NCBI GenBank assembly: GCA_937859855.1
Contig: CALMAR010000237.1
Coordinates: 1 to 6,072, forward strand
DNA from: an uncultured Kineosporia sp.
GTDB taxonomy: Bacteria; Actinomycetota; Actinomycetes; Actinomycetales; Kineosporiaceae
DNA: 6,072 bases
Reading direction: 5' to 3'
Shown here: one piece after another, positions 1 through 5,537 of the stretch
Layout of the letters: each line of letters opens with the position of its first letter
Position numbering within the stretch: position 1 is the stretch's first letter
Notes under the pieces: generated by a model
Seen by the model: the letters and a program-made list of their open reading frames with translations, nothing else
What the model was told of the DNA's origin: nothing
The model's database searches: none
Program-made: the position numbers and the translations under genes

Positions 1-2
1 GA

Positions 3-215
3 TCAGTGAACCGCCCTGATTACGAGTAACACCACCGGAATGGTGAACGCGAGCACCACGATCACAATGAGAGCTCGAGTGCCCGGGGACAACTCCGCGA
101 TGCGCTTCTCGTCCTCGCGATCCCACCAGGGCAGCACAGCAGCTCCAATATCGGCTTCTCGAAAGACATTCAAGCCGAGCGCACAACTGTTGGCAACGGC
201 TGCCTCGTTGACCAC
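3..215 (-). CDS. Small hypothetical membrane protein (C-terminal anchor)
   Basis: I do not recognise a family for this 70-residue protein. Its first about 45 residues are polar, with a WWDREDEKR stretch near residues 30-38. Residues about 46-68 form one strongly hydrophobic segment rich in I, V, L and A, ending in IRAVH, so it would sit in the cytoplasmic membrane by its C-terminus. The start is GTG at 215. An in-frame TGA lies four codons upstream, so the gene cannot be much longer. The AGGA just upstream touches the GTG directly and is too close to act as a normal ribosome binding site, so a later start, such as the TTG inside the LGLNV stretch, is possible. It is on the same strand as the PPOX gene, 167 bp downstream of it, too far to call an operon. 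It could be spurious, but the clean hydrophobic tail argues for a real gene. Confidence 0.45.
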   Translation of the reverse strand: MVNEAAVANSCALGLNVFREADIGAAVLPWWDREDEKRIAELSPGTRALIVIVVLAFTIPVVLLVIRAVH

Positions 216-221
216 TCCTGA

Positions 222-242
222 TGGTCAAATGTGGTCTGACCC
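222..242. promoter_or_regulatory. Candidate GntR/FadR-type operator
   Basis: The sequence TGGTCTGACCC at 232-242 matches 10 of 11 positions of the FadR-type operator core TGGTCNNACCA, as I recall that consensus. A second TGGTC half-site lies exactly 10 bp upstream (222-226), and GGTCA/TGACC (223-227, 237-241) form a 5-bp inverted repeat. The site lies 7-27 bp upstream of the small minus-strand membrane gene, where a repressor could block its transcription. No GntR-family regulator is visible in the window, so the assignment is by motif only. Confidence 0.22.
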
Positions 243-382
243 TCGAAAGAAAGTTCGAAGCAGGCCACCGGAGGCGCCGATCCTGCTGGCGCCGGCCTGG
301 TGGTAGAGCGCGTCGGACAGTCCCGGATAGGGCATAGAACCAGCCGACCCGCTACGTGCGGATCAAAGACTCAGGACAACGG

Positions 383-865
383 TCAGGCCTTTCTGCTTGC
401 GGCGCGCTCGACGTCCTTCGGCAACGTGTTCTCGAAGTCGTTCAGCCGGGCCCACGTCGGTTCGACCGCGATCCTCGCCATCGAGTCGTACATGGCCTGG
501 ACCTGACCGGCAAAATCTTCACTGCCCCGAGCGAATTGCGTCTTCAGACTCGCATCGAGATACTCCTGCGGCACGCCGTCCACGATCTCAATCTCAGCCC
601 GGCCGCGGATCAGCAGCGCACGCGAAGGCTGACCGTCGTAGTCAATGGTGAGTGCCACCGCCGGGTTCCGGCGCAGGGCATCAACCTTGGCGGACGTCGA
701 GATCGTGCAGACCACGATCCGCCGGTCCTTCCAGAGATAACCCACAGGCACCACGCGCGGGGTGCCGTCTTTGGCTATGTAGGCCAGCCGGGCCAAGGGC
801 GACCCTCGCAGCAGTTGAGCGGCCAAGGGTTTGTCCAGCTCTGCCGCAAGGGCAACAGCATCCAT
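383..865 (-). CDS. PPOX-fold (pyridoxamine 5'-phosphate oxidase-like) flavin/F420-binding protein
   Basis: This 160-residue protein has the split-barrel fold pattern of the PPOX/FDOR superfamily. Residues about 22-49 (LARLAYIAKDGTPRVVPVGYLWKD split by strand turns) are the usual first strands. VVCTISTSAK followed by VDALRRNPAVALTID (51-75) is the typical strand, cofactor-phosphate-contacting loop and KxxxLRxNPxVAL element. Family members are small cytoplasmic proteins, often dimers, that use FMN, F420 or haem for redox or binding. The sequence does not show which cofactor is used, or the substrate. The reading frame is open up to 1012, but homology begins about residue 50 of that long version, so I place the start at the ATG at 865. 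A GTG immediately precedes it and no strong ribosome binding site is visible. The C-terminal half (100-160) is charged and probably helical. It is divergent from the alpha/beta hydrolase. Confidence 0.8.
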   Translation of the reverse strand: MDAVALAAELDKPLAAQLLRGSPLARLAYIAKDGTPRVVPVGYLWKDRRIVVCTISTSAKVDALRRNPAVALTIDYDGQPSRALLIRGRAEIEIVDGVPQEYLDASLKTQFARGSEDFAGQVQAMYDSMARIAVEPTWARLNDFENTLPKDVERAASRKA

Positions 866-924
866 CACGGGAGCATTGCACAGCCACGGAAGCCTCAAAC
901 CCGCGGAAACACGAAGGCCCCCCA

Positions 925-1009
925 GCCGCGACTGTAGGCAGGCGGCCGCGACTTGATAGGTGAGAGGTTGCCTGTCCTGGTGGCGCGTCATACGCTGCCG
1001 CGACTTGAT
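925..1009. repeat. Exact 13-bp direct repeats in a divergent promoter region
   Basis: GCCGCGACTTGAT occurs exactly at 945-957 and again at 997-1009. A third, partial copy (GCCGCGACT) is at 925-933. Start-to-start spacings are 20 and 52 bp, close to two and five helical turns, so proteins bound to the copies would lie on one face of the DNA. The repeats sit between the divergent PPOX gene (start 865) and hydrolase gene (start 1028). They could be operators for a shared regulator, or simply a small local duplication. Confidence 0.5.
969..996 (+). promoter_or_regulatory. Possible sigma-A-type promoter of the hydrolase gene
   Basis: TTGCCT (969-974) and TACGCT (991-996) are separated by 16 bp and match the actinobacterial pattern TTGnnn and TAnnnT. 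Transcription would start near 1003, leaving a leader of about 25 nt that contains GGAG (1014-1017), 10 nt before the GTG start of the hydrolase. It lies between the two exact 13-bp repeats, the second of which would overlap the transcription start. Such loose motifs are common, so this is only a suggestion. Confidence 0.28.
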
Positions 1010-1027
1010 CAATGGAGCGGGTAGAAC

Positions 1028-1882
1028 GTGTACCGGACTCGAGCATCAGTCGTGGCCGACGATGGGCACGCCGTTGGCTATGAGATTTTCCGGCCGCCGG
1101 TCCCGGCGTTTCCCGGCGTCATCGTCTTCCTGCCTGCTCTGGGAGTGCCGCTCTCCTACTACGGGCGGCTGTTAGAAGTCTGGACCGCCCACGGGCGGCA
1201 GGTTGTCGGCGTGGAGCACCGTGGCCGGCCAATGAGCCCGATACCCGGCATCCGGCGAGGCCGATTCGGCTACCGCGACATGATCCACCGGGACCTTCCC
1301 GCCATCTTCGCGCTGCCGGCGATCCGCGATGCACCGCAGGTGGCGTTGGTCGGGCACAGCATGGGAGGAGCGGTGGCCCTGCTGGCGGCCGCCGCAGGCA
1401 CGGTGTCGCCGCACGCGATAGTCACCATCGCCACCGGTACGAGCTGGTGTCGGGCCGAGTTCGGGGCCCGGCGGCGAATCCAGCGACATCTTGGTGTTCG
1501 GGTGGTCCGTACCATCAGTCGCACGCTTGGTTACTGGCCGGGGAACCTATTCGGGTTCGCCAGCCGACAGCCCAGCACAGTCATGCGCGACCAGGCGTAC
1601 GAGGCAAGCCACGGCCGGTTCCACCTGCACCGTGACTCATTCGATTATGAAGCCGCACTTTCGCAGCTGAGCACGCCACGGTTGATGCTCGGCATCGAAG
1701 GCGACAACCTGATCAACCCTCGTGCGGTTGCACTGCTGGCCAAGCGGGCGGCCAACGCCACACGACTGCAGATACGAGTAAGCGACGGCGTACGTGTGGA
1801 CCACTTCTCCTGGGCTCGTCGCGCGCCTGCCGACGTGGTTGCAACCATTGATCACTGGCTCACCGAGTTTGACAAGCCGTGA
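1028..1882 (+). CDS. Alpha/beta hydrolase (predicted serine hydrolase, COG4757-like)
   Basis: This is a 284-residue cytoplasmic alpha/beta-hydrolase with no signal peptide. The nucleophile elbow GHSMGG places the catalytic Ser at 111. The likely acid is Asp226 in GIEGDNLI and the likely base is His259 in VDHFSW. The order FLPALGVPLSYYGRL (34-48), EHRGR (63-67) and FGYRDMIHRDLPA (80-92) resembles the predicted-hydrolase group COG4757, in which PALGV replaces the usual HGxG oxyanion-hole motif. Its substrate cannot be told from sequence; esterase, lipase or thioesterase activity is possible. The start is GTG at 1028, with GGAG 10 nt upstream. Leu49 is encoded by TTA (1172-1174), a rare codon in high-G+C actinomycetes and a possible bldA-type control point. 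It appears monocistronic, followed by about 145 bp and then a tRNA scar. Confidence 0.85.
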   Translation: MYRTRASVVADDGHAVGYEIFRPPVPAFPGVIVFLPALGVPLSYYGRLLEVWTAHGRQVVGVEHRGRPMSPIPGIRRGRFGYRDMIHRDLPAIFALPAIRDAPQVALVGHSMGGAVALLAAAAGTVSPHAIVTIATGTSWCRAEFGARRRIQRHLGVRVVRTISRTLGYWPGNLFGFASRQPSTVMRDQAYEASHGRFHLHRDSFDYEAALSQLSTPRLMLGIEGDNLINPRAVALLAKRAANATRLQIRVSDGVRVDHFSWARRAPADVVATIDHWLTEFDKP

Positions 1883-2027
1883 GCCGGTGCACGCAGTGAG
1901 ACGACGTAGGGTCTTGGCGTTGCCCGGCTCCAACCGTTGGACTCACTACACCGAGCTGGCTGCACTGCAGAACGGGACTCGTGTGGATCGCCCAAAAGGC
2001 TTCTGAACCGCAGCTTTGGCGTTGCGT

Positions 2028-2073
2028 TGGTGGAGCTGAGGGGGTTTGAACCTGCGACCCCCTGATGCGAAGG
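2028..2073 (-). repeat. tRNA 3'-half remnant, probable attachment-site scar
   Basis: Read on the minus strand this ends AGCTCCACCA, the acceptor end of a tRNA (typical of Ala or Ile tRNAs) with encoded CCA. It is preceded by a T-loop GGTTCAAAC and, further upstream, by TTCGCAT, which resembles an anticodon loop (CGC would be Ala). The T-stem strands GCAGG and CCCCT no longer pair properly, the anticodon stem does not pair, and no D-arm or 5' acceptor strand follows. It is therefore not a functional tRNA. Phages and integrative elements commonly recombine into tRNA 3' ends and leave such partial copies (att sites). No integrase is next to it in this window. It overlaps the 5' extension of the open frame of the following sigma-factor gene, which argues for the later start of that gene. 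Confidence 0.6.
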
Positions 2074-2096
2074 CGTGCTCCGGCGGTGAAGCCTAG

Positions 2097-2124
2097 GGAA
2101 CCGGATCGGGGCAGCGGGCATAGG
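2097..2124 (+). promoter_or_regulatory. Possible ECF-type -35 element upstream of the first sigma gene
   Basis: GGAACC at 2097-2102 is the classical -35 hexamer recognised by many ECF sigma factors. About 16 bp downstream is CATAGG (2119-2124), which is not a good ECF -10 (CGTC or GTT). A start near 2130 would make the sigma mRNA leaderless. ECF genes often autoregulate, which is the reason for listing it; the -10 mismatch is the reason for doubt. Confidence 0.22.
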
Positions 2125-2130
2125 AGGGTC

Positions 2131-2733
2131 GTGGACGACCTTGCGGCAACCGGCGGCGCCGGAGATGGCGAGTTGTGGGCGCGCGCCCGGGCCGGTGAAC
2201 CGGACTGCTTCGGGGTGCTCTTCGATCGGTATGCGGATGCGATCCGGTCCTACTGTGCCCGCCGGACCGGATCGCTGGACGCCGCCGACGAACTGGTCTC
2301 CATCGTCTTTCTTGAGGCATGGCGCCGGCGGGACGAGGTGGAGCTGACCGGCGGCGTTGCCCTGCCCTGGCTGTATGGCGTTGCCCGGCGAACCGTGCAA
2401 CGCCGGTGGCGGAGCTCTTTGCGGCACCGCCGCGCCCTGGCCCGGCTGCCCGCCGCGTTGATCACCCCAGACCATGCCGACCAGGTCGCCGCCCGCGTGG
2501 ACGACGAGCGGCGCCTGCGCGAGGTCAGCCGGGCGTTCGCTCAGCTTCCCCCGGCTGACCAGGACGTGCTGGCCCTGTGTGCCGGGCAAGGATTGGACTA
2601 CGCCGCCGCGGCTGTCGCGCTCGGCGTGCCCGTCGGCACCGTTCGGTCCCGGCTGAGCCGGGCCCGAACCCGGCTGCGAGAGCTCGACCGAGGCCGGCCG
2701 CTCACCCCGTCGCTCAACGAGGAGTTGTCATGA
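2131..2733 (+). CDS. ECF-family RNA polymerase sigma factor (sigma-1)
   Basis: This is a 200-residue group IV (extracytoplasmic function) sigma factor that would direct RNA polymerase to a small regulon. Region 2 spans about 15-95: ARAGEPDCFGVLFDRYADAI, then DAADELVSIVFLEAWRRRDEV (core binding and -10 recognition) and PWLYGVARRTVQ. Region 4 spans about 130-185: FAQLPPADQDVLALCAGQGL followed by the helix-turn-helix YAAAAVALGVPVGTVRSRLSRARTRLREL for the -35. A linker lies between them, as is usual for ECF proteins lacking region 3. The frame is open back to 2065, but that ATG lies inside the tRNA remnant. I chose the GTG at 2131, preceded by AGGAGG (2122-2127) with a short 3-nt gap. The stop overlaps the ATG of the membrane partner (ATGA, 2730-2733), indicating translational coupling. 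The precise ECF group cannot be assigned by eye. Confidence 0.88.
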   Translation: MDDLAATGGAGDGELWARARAGEPDCFGVLFDRYADAIRSYCARRTGSLDAADELVSIVFLEAWRRRDEVELTGGVALPWLYGVARRTVQRRWRSSLRHRRALARLPAALITPDHADQVAARVDDERRLREVSRAFAQLPPADQDVLALCAGQGLDYAAAAVALGVPVGTVRSRLSRARTRLRELDRGRPLTPSLNEELS

Positions 2734-3548
2734 ACCGCACCCTGACTTCGATGTCTGCAGCCCAGCATGAGGCGATCCGCTCACTGCTCGTGGCGGAAGC
2801 CGCCGCCGGATCGCAGCGACCCGCGCGACGTCGTCGTCTGCTGGTCACCGCCGCCGCCATGACGCTCGGGCTGACGGTGGTGGCTGCGCTGATCACGGGC
2901 GATCCCGCTGCACCGCCGGGCTACGCGGCCTGGACTGCCGTTCCGGCTACCGCTGGCGGCCCGGCCGCTGACCCCAGGACGCTGCAATGGGCGTCGGCCT
3001 GCTCGGATCTGAAGATGGGCTCCTACGGCGTGCCCGGCGTCGACCCTCACGTGCGCAACACCCGCCGGCCGGTGCTGATTGATCGGCGCGGGTCCTACAC
3101 ATACTGCGTCGACGTGTCACCCGGCCACGGTACGACGAAGGATCCGCTGATCGGCATGTCCGGTGTGGTCGGTAAGGACGGGACCAACAACGGCTGGGGG
3201 ATCATCAGCCCACGGCCGTTCACCCCTCCCACCGGCCGGGACCTTGTCGTCCTCGGTGGCGATCTCGTCACCCCGCCCTCCTCGGCGCGGCCCACCGGAA
3301 CCAGTGGCCCGGCCGCTTACCAGCTGTACGGCATGGCTGGGTCCGCCGTCACCGGCGTCGACATCGTGCTGCGCAACGGGCTGCGGATCACCGCCACCGT
3401 TGAAGGCGGACTATGGGGCGGGTGGTGGCCCACCACCGAGGGCGACCCCACAGGCAGCCGGCTCATGATCCACACCGGCAGTACGAGCAGGACGGTGCCC
3501 AGTACCGCACTGAGCTTCCGCAAGGGCCAGCAAGGCCTCCCGGCCTGA
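2730..3548 (+). CDS. Single-pass membrane protein coupled to ECF sigma-1, putative anti-sigma factor
   Basis: I do not recognise a named family for this 272-residue protein. The cytoplasmic N-terminus is only about 36 residues (MSAAQHEAIRSLLVAEAAAG may form a helix) and ends in the Arg patch RPARRRR. One membrane segment follows (about 37-56), and then an extracytoplasmic domain of about 215 residues rich in Gly, Thr and Pro. The outer domain has exactly two cysteines, Cys91 and Cys126, which could form a disulfide. Translational overlap with the sigma gene and the topology suggest it sequesters sigma-1 at the membrane and releases it on an outside signal. It lacks the HxxxCxxC zinc motif of ZAS anti-sigmas, so the role rests on context. 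The start is the ATG at 2730 with GGAG 5 nt upstream. The open frame reaches back to 2577, but only as a shadow of the sigma gene. Confidence 0.72.
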   Translation: MNRTLTSMSAAQHEAIRSLLVAEAAAGSQRPARRRRLLVTAAAMTLGLTVVAALITGDPAAPPGYAAWTAVPATAGGPAADPRTLQWASACSDLKMGSYGVPGVDPHVRNTRRPVLIDRRGSYTYCVDVSPGHGTTKDPLIGMSGVVGKDGTNNGWGIISPRPFTPPTGRDLVVLGGDLVTPPSSARPTGTSGPAAYQLYGMAGSAVTGVDIVLRNGLRITATVEGGLWGGWWPTTEGDPTGSRLMIHTGSTSRTVPSTALSFRKGQQGLPA

Positions 3549-3583
3549 CCGGCTGACACCCGGGACGGCGCCGCTCCGGTCAG
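3545..3583 (+). terminator. Large inverted repeat, candidate terminator of the sigma-1 operon
   Basis: CTGACCGG (3545-3552) and CCGGTCAG (3576-3583) are perfect 8-bp inverted arms around a 23-nt GC-rich loop that itself contains CCCGGG. The left arm includes the TGA stop of the membrane protein. There is no U-tract, which is usual for actinobacterial terminators. Confidence 0.45.
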
Positions 3584-3603
3584 CGCAGGGGTCCGGTCCG
3601 ACG

Positions 3604-3621
3604 CCGGCCTGTCATGGCCGG
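3604..3621. terminator. Perfect GC hairpin between converging operons
   Basis: CCGGCC and GGCCGG enclose the 6-nt loop TGTCAT. The stem is symmetric and lies in the convergent space just beyond the end of the small broken minus-strand gene, so it could stop transcription from both directions. No T-run is present on either side. Confidence 0.4.
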
Positions 3622-3633
3622 ACATCCTCCGGC

Positions 3634-3794
3634 TCACCCTTGAGGAAGCGGCAATGCGGCTACAGCGACGACGCGATCTTCGGCGGCTTGTTCGGCCATC
3701 GTCTCCAGATTCTGGCCAGTGAGGTACGCAGTAGTCCGTCGTCGTCGAGCAGCACCCAGATCGCCGTGGTGGCGGGAATGCTGGCGTTGGTCAC
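3634..3794 (-). pseudogene. Small hypothetical gene, apparently frameshifted
   Basis: A GTG at 3794 is preceded by a good ribosome binding site (AGAGG, then 7 nt). It opens a frame reading VTNASIPATTAIWVLLDDDGLLR. After that the same frame degrades (TSLARIWRRW...) and stops at 3660. One base back, at about 3726, the alternative frame continues YLTGQNLETMAEQAAEDRVV and ends PLPQG at a TGA (3634-3636). Joined, the product would be about 53 residues: a short hydrophobic strand followed by an acidic helix. The composition on both sides of the junction looks protein-like and the out-of-frame tails do not. I infer a one-base deletion, a sequencing error, or less likely a programmed -1 frameshift. 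I do not recognise a family. It lies between the converging operons, on the strand of the sigma-2 pair and downstream of it. Confidence 0.42.
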
Positions 3795-3882
3795 AAGTGT
3801 CCTCTGGTCGTCGTGATCGGCGGTGTGTCGTCGACGCGCGGGCGCAGTTAAACGGCATGCGTCCCGATCGGCTCGTTGTGCT

Positions 3883-3916
3883 GCCCAGCCAGGTGGCTCA
3901 ACCGGGCGAAATTCGC
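3883..3916 (-). terminator. Weak dyads after the sigma-2 operon, candidate terminator
   Basis: Just past the stop of the minus-strand membrane protein are AGCC-AGGT-GGCT (3887-3898), flanked by GCCC (3883-3886) and GGGC (3904-3907), and an 11-bp palindrome GCGAAATTCGC (3906-3916). These could form a branched hairpin that ends the minus-strand transcript. The stems are short, and the palindrome could equally be a protein-binding site. Confidence 0.25.
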
Positions 3917-3928
3917 GGGGCTGATATG

Positions 3929-4894
3929 TCATCCGGCTATGGCAGTGAGCCCGGTCTTCTGCGCGTTACGGGCCGCCGTGAGCGCAAGTCGCCGTGCCTC
4001 TGTGACCGCCGCATCCAGACCGGCGGGGTCGATCACTTGCACAGCCACGATCAGGTCGCCGAGCCTGATTGCCGCGAACCCGTTGTTCAGTCCGTTGCTG
4101 AGGGTGGAGGCCACCCAAGCGTCGTCACCGGGCATGCCCTGGCTCGAGCGCTCGGTCACCGAGAAGGGAAACCGGCACGTGCCGCGGTCGTTCACGAGGT
4201 CCCGCCAGTGCGCCGGGCCGGTACCCGTCGCCCAGCCAGTGACGACGAAATCCACCGAGATCTGGTCGAGCCGGTCGGAGTCCTCCTCGGCCCAGGACCA
4301 GTTGCGGGCGGCCACGGGGAATCGGTCGCTGCTGCGGGTCGAGCCGCAGGCCTGGCCCATCATCGTCGGCAACAGGCGGTAGTTGCCGCCGTTGTAGAGC
4401 AGGGTCATGGTTCGCGAGAAGTCGCTCGTGCTGAACGCCATGGCACCGGGAATCCGGTACGCCACCTGCTTCGGGTCGCCGATGTCTCCAGGAGGTGCGG
4501 TCCAGGACGGTGACGTAGGCGTCCGCTGCACTTGGGTCGGCGGGACGGACGTCCTGGAGGCAGCCGGGATACCGTCGCCCGGGTGCGAGGCGCTGGCGAC
4601 TGGCGGCGTCGAGGGTGCGGGACCGGCGACGGCACTGACGTCCGGCTGTCGATTCACGTCGGGCCGGCTGCCGAACGACACGGCGATCGGCACAGCGGAC
4701 ACCAGGACGGCCGCGCCGGCCACGGCAATGGTGCGTCGCCTGGCCCGCAGCTGGTGCGTTCTTTCGCGGGTACCGGCGGCAACGGCCTCGACGGCCACCT
4801 GCCCTCCGCCGAGACCGTCCCGAAGGGCGCGGTGCAGCCGCCGTTCCAGGTCGGCGTCGGCGGAGCTTGCCGGCGCAGGGCGATCCTTATTCAT
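3929..4894 (-). CDS. Single-pass membrane protein coupled to ECF sigma-2, putative anti-sigma/sensor
   Basis: This 321-residue protein begins with a cytoplasmic tail of about 54 residues (ADADLERRLHRALRDGL, probably helical and a candidate sigma-binding segment) and an Arg-rich stop (RARRR). A membrane helix follows at about 55-75, then a Pro/Ser/Thr-rich wall-spanning linker (78-140) and a globular outer domain (about 141-321). The outer domain has two cysteines, Cys183 (GQACGS) and Cys240 (GTCRFPF). It ends in a LGDLIVAVQVIDP strand and a long Ala-rich helix, an order that faintly recalls PknH-type extracellular sensor domains; that resemblance is my impression only. No zinc-binding ZAS motif is present. 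The ATG overlaps the sigma-2 stop (ATGA, 4891-4894) and has the strong site GGAGGA 3 nt upstream, so the two are made together. I infer a transmembrane anti-sigma or co-sensor for sigma-2. Confidence 0.75.
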   Translation of the reverse strand: MNKDRPAPASSADADLERRLHRALRDGLGGGQVAVEAVAAGTRERTHQLRARRRTIAVAGAAVLVSAVPIAVSFGSRPDVNRQPDVSAVAGPAPSTPPVASASHPGDGIPAASRTSVPPTQVQRTPTSPSWTAPPGDIGDPKQVAYRIPGAMAFSTSDFSRTMTLLYNGGNYRLLPTMMGQACGSTRSSDRFPVAARNWSWAEEDSDRLDQISVDFVVTGWATGTGPAHWRDLVNDRGTCRFPFSVTERSSQGMPGDDAWVASTLSNGLNNGFAAIRLGDLIVAVQVIDPAGLDAAVTEARRLALTAARNAQKTGLTAIAG

Positions 4895-5478
4895 GATTCC
4901 TCCGCTTCGGCGAGTATCCGTCGCAGGGTAGATAGGCCTCGGCTTGCGTTGCTGCGCACCGTCTGGACCGACGTCCTCGTTGCGGCCGCGATCTCGGCGT
5001 CCGGCAGGCCCTGGTAGTGGCGCAGGACGAGCACGGCCCGCTGTCGTGCCGGCAGGCGTCGAAGCAGCGCGAGCAGCAGATGCCTGTCGTCGACCTGGGC
5101 GGCGGCGTCGGGCGTTGCACCCCCGGCCCGCTCATAGGCACCGACATCCCCGAGAATCACATGCTCACGCCGTGCCGGACGCCGCCAGAAGGAATTGCAC
5201 TCGTTCACCAGCATCCGGCGCACGTAGGCGTCCGGCGACCGTGACGAGGTGACCGCGCGCCAGTGCCGGTGCACCTTCACCAGAACCTCCTGGACGACGT
5301 CCTCCGCCGCGGCTGGGTCGCGCAGCAACCCCCGCGCGACCCTGACCAGCTCACCGGCGTGTGTGTGCATGAACGCCTCGAACCCATCGGCAGCCTTCGG
5401 CGAGTTCACGGACCGGCCCGACGACGCGCGGTCCGCAACGGCCGTCCCCTCTGACGGCCATTCCGGCACCAGCGACAC
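4891..5478 (-). CDS. SigE-family ECF RNA polymerase sigma factor (sigma-2)
   Basis: With the chosen start this is a 195-residue ECF sigma factor of the actinobacterial SigE-like type. Region 2 spans about 33-100: FEAFMHTHAGELVRVARGLL, AAAEDVVQEVLVKVHRHWRAV and AYVRRMLVNECNSFWRR. Region 4 spans about 133-190: LLRRLPARQRAVLVLRHYQGLPDAEIAAA, then SVQTVRSNASRGLSTLRR as the -35-binding helix-turn-helix. The open frame extends to an ATG at 5640, but the extra residues show no homology and part of that span (5520-5565) is AT-richer like a promoter region. Candidate starts are ATG 5517, GTG 5496 and GTG 5478. I prefer 5478 because AGGGG lies 4 nt upstream. The stop overlaps the start of its membrane partner, as in the sigma-1 pair. 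It is clearly different in sequence from sigma-1, so the two are not a recent duplication. Confidence 0.88.
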   Translation of the reverse strand: MSLVPEWPSEGTAVADRASSGRSVNSPKAADGFEAFMHTHAGELVRVARGLLRDPAAAEDVVQEVLVKVHRHWRAVTSSRSPDAYVRRMLVNECNSFWRRPARREHVILGDVGAYERAGGATPDAAAQVDDRHLLLALLRRLPARQRAVLVLRHYQGLPDAEIAAATRTSVQTVRSNASRGLSTLRRILAEAEES

Positions 5479-5537
5479 CTGACCCCTGTCCTGCACATCC
5501 CCCTTGACGCGGCCCATGCCGGAAACATTGCACGAGA

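Noticed and set aside
356..937. Plus-strand 193-codon open frame
   Set aside because: It is the complement of the PPOX-fold gene, whose family motifs are clear on the minus strand.
1914..2025. 10-bp direct repeat TTGGCGTTGC (1914-1923 and 2016-2025)
   Set aside because: It is too short and simple at this base composition to support an att core or operator.
2065..2130. N-terminal extension of sigma-1 from the ATG at 2065
   Set aside because: The ATG lies in the tRNA remnant, the added residues are Arg/Pro-rich with no homology, and a GTG with AGGAGG lies downstream.
1852..2589. Long minus-strand open frame (245 codons) across the tRNA remnant and the sigma-1 gene
   Set aside because: It is antisense to a well-supported sigma factor, and its HQGVAGSNPLSSTN stretch is simply the translation of a tRNA 3' end.
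3719..4513. Plus-strand 264-codon open frame
   Set aside because: It is antisense to the sigma-2 membrane partner; its composition (Arg/Gly/Val-rich, no domain) is that of a high-G+C shadow frame.
4407..5017. Plus-strand open frames of 161-174 codons
   Set aside because: They are antisense to the sigma-2/partner junction, without ribosome binding sites or recognisable motifs.
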